DNA of 26,881 bases from Fonticula alba. Its lineage: Eukaryota > Opisthokonta > Rotosphaerida > Fonticulaceae. Every line of letters begins with the position of its first letter. Position 1 is the first letter of the stretch. This document shows positions 20,485 to 26,881 of the stretch, piece after piece. The notes below the pieces were generated by a model. The model ran no database searches and was not told the origin of the DNA. It saw only the letters and a program-made list of their open reading frames with translations. Both the position numbers and the translations under genes were made by a program. The stretch is from the NCBI RefSeq assembly GCF_000388065.1, contig NW_009242971.1:2661141-2688021 (forward strand), given 5' to 3'.

Positions 20485-20666
20485 ACGCACACACATGCAG
20501 TCTCCCCCCGCGAGCAGATAAGATCCTCCTCTGCCCGCCTCCGCCCGGCCCATGCCTGCACATCCCCCCCCCCCCCCCCGGCCATCTGCCACGGTTGCGC
20601 CTTGGCCATCTGTCTCGCTTGCTCCTCCAGCCCCCCCCCCCGCGGTCACATTGTGTTCTGTGTCTA

Positions 20667-20667
<1 letters not shown>

Positions 20668-20713
<46 letters not shown>
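20668..20713. repeat. C46 homopolymer
   Basis: Forty-six consecutive C on plus, the longest homopolymer in the window, ending 66 nt downstream of the HAM1-like stop codon. In that gene's transcript it would be 46 G in the 3' UTR if transcription extends that far. The exact length should be treated as approximate. Confidence 0.85.
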
Positions 20714-20717
<4 letters not shown>

Positions 20718-20778
20718 CTGTGTGAGAGCAGGGACACACAATGGGCACATACCGTCGTCACAGAGACACCCCGAGGGC

Positions 20779-21420
20779 TCACTTGAAAAGACCGCGGGTG
20801 GCGGAGCCGGCCGCCGAGGAGGCCACGTTCGAGGCATGCTGGTCCAGGCCGGAGGTCAAGCCCTGACCGGCACCCTGGGCCATGGTGTCCAGGGCGGCGG
20901 TCTTGGCAGCGGTGCCGGACATTGCCGAGGTGGCGGCAGCACCACCGGCGGTGTTCTTCGCCGCCATGGACCCAAGCATCTGCCCGGGAGCGGAGCTGAA
21001 GCCGCGGGCCGCGGTGCCGAGGGCACCCGGCAGGTTGGAGGTTGCGGCGCCGATGGCATCGTTCATGACCACCTGGCCGCCGGCCATGGCCGCCGAGCCG
21101 GCGTTTCCGCCAGACATCAGAGACCCGGCGGTGGCCTGCACGGCACGGGGGGCCGTGGAGCCGAGCATCTGCGCCGGCAGGCCGGCCGTCCCGAGGGCAT
21201 TGCCCATGGCCGTCTGGCCACCGGCCATGGCCGTGGAGCCGAGGGTGCTCCGAGCGGCCGCGGCCCCGAGGCTACCGCCAGGAATGCTGCCGGCCGTCAC
21301 GGCGCCAAGGGCGTTGCTCATGGCCCCCTGGCCGCCGGCGAACAGACCAGCCGCCGCGGCAGCCGGGGCAGCCCCGGTGCGCCGGGCGCCGGTGCCAGCC
21401 TTCAGCTCATCGATCTCATT
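20779..21420 (-). repeat. Degenerate Ala/Gly repeat tail of the HAM1-like protein
   Basis: The last 210 or so residues repeat a motif of the type [F/M]AGGQxxMxNALG: FAGGQGAMSNALG, MAGGQTAMGNALG and MAGGQVVMNDAIG. These are interspersed with a second motif, MLGSTAPRA and MLGSMAAKN. Units are about 40-50 residues apart and imperfect, and the DNA repeats are diverged too. This suggests an old tandem expansion kept in frame. Confidence 0.65.
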
Positions 21421-24400
21421 GTCGATGGTGCCGTTGGAGAAGCGCGACGCGCGGTAGTTATCCGAAGACTCCTCGGTGACGAAGGTCTGGCCACCGCCGC
21501 TGGTGTTGTTGTTGCGGGCGGCCGAGTTGCCGAAGGCCTGCTGCTGCTGCTGCTGCTGGGGCTTGTTGATGTTCTTCGAGGAGGAGGCAGCCTCGGCATA
21601 GGTCATGGTGCGGGGCGCCTGGGCCGAGGTGGCAGAGCTGGAGCCGGTCTGCTGAGCGGACAGGCTGCTGGGCGCGGCACCCCCGGCGGTCCGGGCCTTG
21701 GGCGCCTGGCTGCTAAACTGCTCGGTCGACTCGGGCGTGTTCATGGCCGAGTAGTTGGCGGTCGACGGGGACAGGTTCCGCGTGTAGCCGTTGGACGGGG
21801 CGGCGGCCGAGGCGGAGGAGCCCGCATTCTTGGCCGCGAAGCCGCCGCTACCCGAGTCGAAGGTCTGCTGCTGCCGGCGCATCTGGCTCTCGTAAAGCTT
21901 CTGCGAGCGCTCTTGCATCTGGCGACCGGTCATCTTCTTGCCGGGGATGGAGGAGGCCGGCGAGTCGTAGCTCATGTCCTTGCCACCGGCCAGCGAGGCG
22001 GCCCGGCCACCACTGCCGGAGTAAGCCTGCGGCAGGGGCGGCGGGGGCGCCGGGATGCCGGCACCGGCGGAACGCCCGGCCCAGCGACCGGCGCTCGGAG
22101 ACGACGAGCTGTATGCCTCAGCGGCATAGTCCTGGTACGACTGCGAGGGGAGGGACGCCTCGTCGGCGAAGTGGCGCGGGGCGGCCAGCGGCTCGGGGGC
22201 TCCCCAGGCGGCGCTCTTGCCACCGCCGCCGCCGGTCGCGCGCGAGGACTTCTTCTTGATCTGCGAGTCCTTGTACTCGGCATACGAAGTGACGAAGGAG
22301 TCCTGGCCCAGCATGGCTGGCTCATCTGTGCGCACGCTGTGCATCAGGCGCGCCTCCTGCTGGCCGGAAAAGGCGGCGGACTTCCGGCCGCCGGCGGCCA
22401 TGCTCGACCGAGGGGGGAAGTGGCTGGCACGGTGCTGCACCGGCGACGAGGGGTTCGACGGCGAGGTGATGTACGACACGGTGGCCATGCTCTCGTAGTT
22501 CAGCGGGTCCATGTAGTCGGTGTTGATCAGCTGGCCGGTGGACTCGGAGATGGCGCGGTTGCGCTCCAGGGTGCGGGGGCTCATCGGGGGGGAAGCGCCG
22601 GCCACCGGAGCCGCGCGCGGGCTGAAGGACCCGGAGGCCACGGTGCGCGGGCTGAAGGACGTGGTGGTGGTGGTGGTGGTGGTGGTGGAGGAGCCGATCG
22701 GCGCCGGGGCGATGGGCGCGCGCGCCAGGCCACCGGCCGCCGTCTTGGCGGTCAGGCAGTTAGGCCCATGCGCATGGCCGATGGACGAGCAGGTGACCGT
22801 CTCGACGACCTGATTGCCGCTCGGGCTGCGGAAGACCTCCTGCACGCAGCAGGTGTCCGACATGGGAGCCGCCGCATCACCGGCCGCGACAAAGGGCGCC
22901 GGCTTGGCCGCCACTGGCGCCGCCATGGCCATGGCCGGGGCCGGGGTGGCCATGCGTGCGCGCGGACGCGGCGACAGGCCGTCGCGCTCGTACGCGAAGA
23001 AGTCCTCGCTCGACCGGCGAAGGCGCATGGAGGCCGAGTTGGATGCCGGGATGAAGGTCCGCTGGGCACCGGTCGGGCTGGGAACCTGCTCGACCATGGT
23101 GGTGGTGATGGTCTCGACGCGCTCGCGCTCCGGACGGCCGGTCTTGGCATTGGTCACGGTCCGATAGTTGACCTGGCGCTCGGTGACAGTGGGCGAGAGG
23201 GCCCCACTGCGGATGGAGGCATTGCTGAACTGGCGTGACAGCCGGCCACCGGGGCTAACCGGCAGAGCATGCAAATGCCCGATGGGCGGGCTGCCGACCA
23301 TGGCAGCCTCGCCGCCGGCCCACTGGCGGCCGAGCTCGCGCTCGATGTCGGCACCGGTGGCATACCGGCCACCGCGGCGCGGGGAGGGAGCCTGCTCCAG
23401 GGCCCGGCGGCGCTCCACCGCGGCCTCGGTGCCGCCCATGGCCAGGCCGACGGCATTGCGCTGCTCATTGGCATGGATCTGGTCATACATCTCGAGCTTG
23501 CGCTCGGCCACCTTGTGCTGGAGCTTGACCAGGGTCAGGTCCAGCTTGGCGATGGCCTTGACGATGGCCTCCTCGATGGACTCGGCCAGGCGGCGCTTGA
23601 CCACGCTGTTGAGCACCGGCTTGGCCATGGCATAGAGGGCACGGTGCTCGACACCGCGCATGTTACGGATGCGCAGCGAGTCGATCGTGCACCGGACCAG
23701 GCGCGCACGCATGAAGTGCCCGCCCTCGGTGGCCGTGCCAATGCTACTGCCAACCACGCGGCTGCTGGCCGCACGGTGGTAATAATCCCCGGCGGTCAGG
23801 GTGGCCGGGTCGGAAGACCGCAGCGAGCCCGGCGGGCTGGTCAGGTAGGCATTCGGCTCCGGGCTGCTCGGGGACATGAGGCCGCCCACCCGGCGGGAGA
23901 TGCGCCGACGCGGGGACAGCGGCGAAGCCGGCGGGTTGTCCGACAGCGGGTGGTTGGTGGCCGTGACACCGACATGGCGCGGCGACCGGTGGGGCACGTG
24001 CGACAAAACGTCCACACCCTGGCGGTAGGTATAGCGCGGGGAGAGCGGATCGTCGACCCAGTCGCCGGGCGCCGTCGTCCGGGGCGAGGTCGCCCCCCGG
24101 CGAGGGGACCCAATCGACCGGCGCCCATGGTGAGTCGGGCCGGACTTCCAAGTGCCCGAGGGGAGGGCACGGTTGTCCGGGGCACCGAGGTTCCGCGCGC
24201 GGTTGGCCTCAATGTCATCGGTGTTGATGTCCAGGTAGACCTCGATGCGCATGCCATCGCCGCCGAGCTCCAGGTCGAGGGTACCCTCATCATGGAGCTT
24301 GGGGAACTTGTGGCGGGCATACTTGAACTTGATGCCCTCCAGCTGGGCGCGGATGTCCTTGACGGCCAGGTACACGCGCGACTGGATGGCATCCCGCTCG

Positions 24401-25917
24401 CCGGACCCATCGAACGAGGTGTCCAGCACGGCCTGGGTGTTGTTCTCGACGATGATCTGCTCCGGCAGGACCTCCGACCCGCGGAAGACGATGCCCTCCA
24501 CGGCGAAGTCCATGTTGGAGTCCGGGTCATTCGGGTCGGTCTCAATCCGGGGCAGGGCCACCCAGTTGAGAAGCTGCATGATCACCGGGACCACGAGCTT
24601 GCGCACCTCCAGCAGGGCCTCCGGCTTGAAGGTGGCACGGCCGGTGACCGGGTCCAGGAAGAGGTTCTGCAGGAGAAGCTCACTGCTGACGGCCAGCTCA
24701 CGAGTGGCCGGGTCGGTCTTGATGGCATTGACAAAGCCATTCATCTCGGTGAGGGCGCGCTGCAGCGGGCCGCTGTAGGGCCGGAGCAGGACGCGCTGCT
24801 GGCGCACATACTCCGAGAAGTCGTCCAGCCAGACCGGCGAGTCGGTCCAGGCCGGGTCGGTGACCGAGGCCTCGATGAAGCGCCGGGTCAGAGACAGGGA
24901 GTCGCCGATGGACGTGTCATTGCGAGCCCCGGGGATGGCCGTGTGCAGGGCCGCGTCGGCCTCCAGAGCCCCGGAGAGCTCCTTCAGCGCATGCCACAGC
25001 GGCCGGAGGGAGTACCCACCGGCAAAGCGCTCCAGCAGGACCTGCGCATCGCGCCGGGCACTGGCGGCGTACGCCTCGGCGGTCAGCTGCTGCGAGGTGA
25101 CGGCCCCCTGCGGGACGCCGGCCGCCGAGTGGGTCACCTCGGAGGCGGTTTCAACCGTGCGCTTGAGCCCGCTGGCGGCCTGGGCAAAGCGCGGCTTCAG
25201 CTCATCATACAAGTCAAAGAGACTGAGGATGGCGGCGCGGGTCTGCGGCTGGCGCGAGATGCTCAGGAAGAGCTCCTGCGCGCGGAAGCCGATGCTCTGC
25301 AGCTCCTGCGGGGTCAAATCCCCGGTGAGGAAGGTCATGCGGCTCTGGCCGGCCATCTGGCCGAGGGAGGCGCGGTTGCTGAAGATGTCCAGCAGAAGCA
25401 TGGACAGCTTCTCCAGCGAGGCGCGCAGATCCCCGGAGGTCATCAGCTGGCGCACCAGGTTGGAAGCCACCGAGCGGAAGTAGTCCCGCTCGGCCGGGCT
25501 GACCATGTTGTTGAGCCCGCGGGTGACGGAAGCCAGGGCGGCCCGGCCGTCGATGGTGCCGGCCATGTTGGCCGCGGCGCGAGCGCGCGGATCGAGCGAA
25601 GCCGCCTCGGCGGCCTTGGCCGCGCTGAAGGCGGCCCGCTGCATGGCCTCATCCGGGTTCTTCTCGTTGATGACCGTCTGCAGGGCGTCGACCCAGCGCT
25701 GGGCGTCGCGCGCGGTCGACTGTCCGGTGGGGCTGAGGACACCGCGGGCCTGGGTGCGCTGCAGGGCCTGCTTGGTGGTGTCGAGGATGTGGTGGAGCTC
25801 GGCATTGTGCGGAATCTGGCCCTTGCTCAGGGAGTCCGTCATGTTGATGGCATGCTGGCGCGCCTCGATGTCCGCCGGAGTCAGACTCGAGGACGAGTTG
25901 GAGCGGTGAGCGGGCAT
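20779..25917 (-). CDS. Large HAM1-like (DUF5923/DUF4449-type) protein, single exon, 1712 residues
   Basis: An uninterrupted frame from ATG 25917 to a stop at 20779. The N-terminal half resembles fungal HAM1-like proteins, whose C-terminal part is considered related to TULIP/BPI-type lipid-binding folds. Role and location here are inferred, perhaps membrane-associated lipid binding. Family-like landmarks are GQIPHNAELHHIL (about 33-45), a LSPTGQ...INEKNPDEAMQ segment (about 61-93) and FRGSEVLPEQIIVEN (about 478-492). Next come KFPKLHDEGTLDLELGGDG (about 537-555) and a helical block ending ESIEEAIVKAIAKLDLTL (about 740-800). Residues about 575-735 form a Ser/Pro/Arg linker inside this domain. 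The second half is low-complexity: further SPR motifs, ten Thr in a row near 1076, seven Gln near 1455, and an Ala/Gly-rich repeat tail from about 1500. It is far longer than a bare HAM1-like core. No splice junction is needed. Long plus-strand frames opposite it are shadows. Confidence 0.8.
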   Translation of the reverse strand: MPAHRSNSSSSLTPADIEARQHAINMTDSLSKGQIPHNAELHHILDTTKQALQRTQARGVLSPTGQSTARDAQRWVDALQTVINEKNPDEAMQRAAFSAAKAAEAASLDPRARAAANMAGTIDGRAALASVTRGLNNMVSPAERDYFRSVASNLVRQLMTSGDLRASLEKLSMLLLDIFSNRASLGQMAGQSRMTFLTGDLTPQELQSIGFRAQELFLSISRQPQTRAAILSLFDLYDELKPRFAQAASGLKRTVETASEVTHSAAGVPQGAVTSQQLTAEAYAASARRDAQVLLERFAGGYSLRPLWHALKELSGALEADAALHTAIPGARNDTSIGDSLSLTRRFIEASVTDPAWTDSPVWLDDFSEYVRQQRVLLRPYSGPLQRALTEMNGFVNAIKTDPATRELAVSSELLLQNLFLDPVTGRATFKPEALLEVRKLVVPVIMQLLNWVALPRIETDPNDPDSNMDFAVEGIVFRGSEVLPEQIIVENNTQAVLDTSFDGSGERDAIQSRVYLAVKDIRAQLEGIKFKYARHKFPKLHDEGTLDLELGGDGMRIEVYLDINTDDIEANRARNLGAPDNRALPSGTWKSGPTHHGRRSIGSPRRGATSPRTTAPGDWVDDPLSPRYTYRQGVDVLSHVPHRSPRHVGVTATNHPLSDNPPASPLSPRRRISRRVGGLMSPSSPEPNAYLTSPPGSLRSSDPATLTAGDYYHRAASSRVVGSSIGTATEGGHFMRARLVRCTIDSLRIRNMRGVEHRALYAMAKPVLNSVVKRRLAESIEEAIVKAIAKLDLTLVKLQHKVAERKLEMYDQIHANEQRNAVGLAMGGTEAAVERRRALEQAPSPRRGGRYATGADIERELGRQWAGGEAAMVGSPPIGHLHALPVSPGGRLSRQFSNASIRSGALSPTVTERQVNYRTVTNAKTGRPERERVETITTTMVEQVPSPTGAQRTFIPASNSASMRLRRSSEDFFAYERDGLSPRPRARMATPAPAMAMAAPVAAKPAPFVAAGDAAAPMSDTCCVQEVFRSPSGNQVVETVTCSSIGHAHGPNCLTAKTAAGGLARAPIAPAPIGSSTTTTTTTTTSFSPRTVASGSFSPRAAPVAGASPPMSPRTLERNRAISESTGQLINTDYMDPLNYESMATVSYITSPSNPSSPVQHRASHFPPRSSMAAGGRKSAAFSGQQEARLMHSVRTDEPAMLGQDSFVTSYAEYKDSQIKKKSSRATGGGGGKSAAWGAPEPLAAPRHFADEASLPSQSYQDYAAEAYSSSSPSAGRWAGRSAGAGIPAPPPPLPQAYSGSGGRAASLAGGKDMSYDSPASSIPGKKMTGRQMQERSQKLYESQMRRQQQTFDSGSGGFAAKNAGSSASAAAPSNGYTRNLSPSTANYSAMNTPESTEQFSSQAPKARTAGGAAPSSLSAQQTGSSSATSAQAPRTMTYAEAASSSKNINKPQQQQQQQAFGNSAARNNNTSGGGQTFVTEESSDNYRASRFSNGTIDNEIDELKAGTGARRTGAAPAAAAAGLFAGGQGAMSNALGAVTAGSIPGGSLGAAAARSTLGSTAMAGGQTAMGNALGTAGLPAQMLGSTAPRAVQATAGSLMSGGNAGSAAMAGGQVVMNDAIGAATSNLPGALGTAARGFSSAPGQMLGSMAAKNTAGGAAATSAMSGTAAKTAALDTMAQGAGQGLTSGLDQHASNVASSAAGSATRGLFK
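22661..22690 (-). repeat. In-frame trinucleotide repeat encoding poly-Thr
   Basis: A GGT-type repeat on plus gives ACC codons on minus and a run of about ten Thr, between SS and SFSPR, in the HAM1-like protein. Confidence 0.9.
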
Positions 25918-26023
25918 ATTCTCCTTGGGAGCTGTGTGTGGCCGTGGCGTGGGGTTTCCAGGTGTTTTCCAGGGATGTCAGTGTCACAGGGAGGGCAGCC
26001 GGATCTGTCGAGGGAAATGTATG

Positions 26024-26032
26024 TATATATAT
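26024..26032 (-). promoter_or_regulatory. TATA-like element upstream of the HAM1-like gene
   Basis: An alternating TATATATA core about 110 nt upstream of ATG 25917. It merges with a TG microsatellite, so it may be simple sequence and not a true TATA box. Confidence 0.3.
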
Positions 26033-26855
26033 GTGTGTGTGTGTCTGTTCGTGTAGGGGGTGGGTGGAGGGCATTTGCATGAAAGTAGGCCCAGCAGTCG
26101 GACAGAGCGCCGGGTCGCCAGGAGCGGGAGTGTCCCCGATGCGTACTTGTGTGTTTGGGAGGGGGGGGGGGGGTGAAGAGTGTTGTGGCGGGATACACCT
26201 GATATGGAGACACCTAAGGGCATAGTTGCAGAGAGGCCCGAGGGGGGGGGGCGAGGTGGAAAATATGTAAGTCCACCATCCTGGGTGACGCTGGCGGAGG
26301 CGCGTTTTCAGCGATGGGTGTGTGCTCCCCGGCACGGGTATATATGTACCTCTGTCGTGAAGGTGAGAAAGATTGGGCGAAGGGATTATGTAAATATCAA
26401 GTATCCGGTGAACTGTCCTGGGATACAGAGGTTAGGCAAGGGCGGGGATTATGGTCCATAGGTCAGCAAGCGAATGAAGCCATACAGATGGGGGAGGGGG
26501 GGGGGAGGGGGAGGGAACAAGATGGGCAAAGAAAAGGGGGAGGGCAGCGGAGCGGGAGGAGGCATGGGCGGAGGCTTACTGTTGCTATGTTCCTCGAGAT
26601 CTGATAAGACTGTTATGAAGAGCTGTTGCTCCACAGCGGTCCGCAGGTTGGCCAAATAAATACCTGCTCCCCTCGACGGCAAAGGAGGCATAGGGGGGGG
26701 GGGGGGGCATAGCCGGGCGTGTCTCTCAGGGCAGGCGACACCTGGGGAAGTGAAGCCGGAGGCGGGGATGCATGGCAGCATGGGTCACACGTAGCGGGTC
26801 GGATGGGCCCCTGGCGAGGCCAGTGCGGCAATAGGGGGTGGGGTGGATGTGTGAT

Positions 26856-26873
26856 TGTGTGTGTGTGTGTGTG
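26856..26873. repeat. GT microsatellite
   Basis: Alternating GT near the right edge. Confidence 0.85.
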
Positions 26874-26881
26874 CGGGAGGG

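Larger units (their letters stand above)
18574..20778. other. Non-coding region between the DMAC2L-like and HAM1-like genes
   Basis: No supportable gene in 2.2 kb. It should contain the promoter of the DMAC2L-like gene at its left end and the 3' UTR of the HAM1-like gene at its right end. It holds GGGA repeats at about 18651-18674, 17 G at 18927-18943, and a 12-bp palindrome at 18990-19001. A moderately AT-richer pocket lies at about 19610-19710, then an AC repeat at 20465-20484 and a run of 46 C. A long open frame on minus (19872-18901) translates mostly to Pro/Gly/Arg/Ser-rich sequence, and I do not accept it as a gene. Confidence 0.5.
25918..26881. other. Upstream flank of the HAM1-like gene to the window edge
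   Basis: No gene is supported in the last 960 nt. The HAM1-like promoter should lie here. On minus, a TATATATAC-like element at about 26024-26032 lies about 110 nt before the ATG, next to a TG/CA repeat (26031-26046). Several splice-donor-like words occur (GTAAGT at 26266 plus, GTGAGA at about 26361 plus), and a possible 84-nt exon lies at 26663-26580 on minus. None of these could be linked into a gene. A GT repeat at 26856-26873 closes the window. Confidence 0.5.

Noticed and set aside
20455-26082. Two very long plus-strand open frames (over 900 codons each) opposite the HAM1-like gene
   Set aside because: They are antisense shadows of a GC-biased minus-strand gene. Their translations are Gly/Ala/Arg/His/Leu-rich with no recognisable domain, and the minus frame has family-like motifs throughout.
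1-26881. Search for CRISPR arrays, insertion sequences, prophage or operon structure
   Set aside because: No spaced direct repeats, transposase-like frames or ribosome binding sites were seen. Introns and eukaryotic families make a prokaryotic reading untenable.

Overview
The window looks like nuclear DNA of a GC-rich unicellular eukaryote. Five protein-coding loci can be supported. Four of them carry short GT-AG introns of about 95-275 nt. Intergenic DNA is long and full of G or C homopolymers and CA/GA/CT/GC microsatellites. No prokaryotic gene organisation, rRNA, tRNA, CRISPR array or intact transposon was recognised. The gene set (ARPC5, a Pol epsilon/CHRAC histone-fold subunit, a mitochondrial factor B-like protein, and a large protein resembling the fungal HAM1-like family) points to an opisthokont-side protist on the fungal branch. 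A Fonticula-type nucleariid would fit, but that is an inference from family content and style, not a match I could run.

Layout, left to right: 1-1084 is purine-rich flank without genes. 1085-3071 (minus) is the body of a plant-type 3-ketoacyl-CoA synthase. 3072-6103 is non-coding and may be a 3-kb intron of that gene, because an orphan 110-codon exon at 6433-6104 (minus) ends in the right phase. 6434 to about 13.3 kb is an extremely GC-rich stretch with no convincing gene. 13753-14882 (plus) is ARPC5 in four coding exons, probably after a leader intron. 15354-16401 (minus) is a POLE3/Dpb4-like histone-fold gene in three exons, convergent with ARPC5. 17279-18573 (minus) is a DMAC2L/ATP5S-like leucine-rich-repeat gene in three exons. 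18574-20778 is non-coding and includes a run of 46 C. 20779-25917 (minus) is a 1712-codon intronless gene resembling the fungal HAM1-like family. 25918-26881 is its upstream flank.

The genes serve unrelated housekeeping roles: very-long-chain fatty acid elongation at the ER, actin nucleation, chromatin/replication, mitochondrial assembly, and a probable lipid-binding scaffold. They are not an operon or a pathway cluster. I found no new defence or mobile system. The most unusual items are the plant-type elongase in this setting, its possible N-terminal extension, the SPR-rich linkers and tail repeats of the HAM1-like protein, the in-frame loop insertion in the POLE3-like histone fold, and the long homopolymers and foldback G/C tracts.
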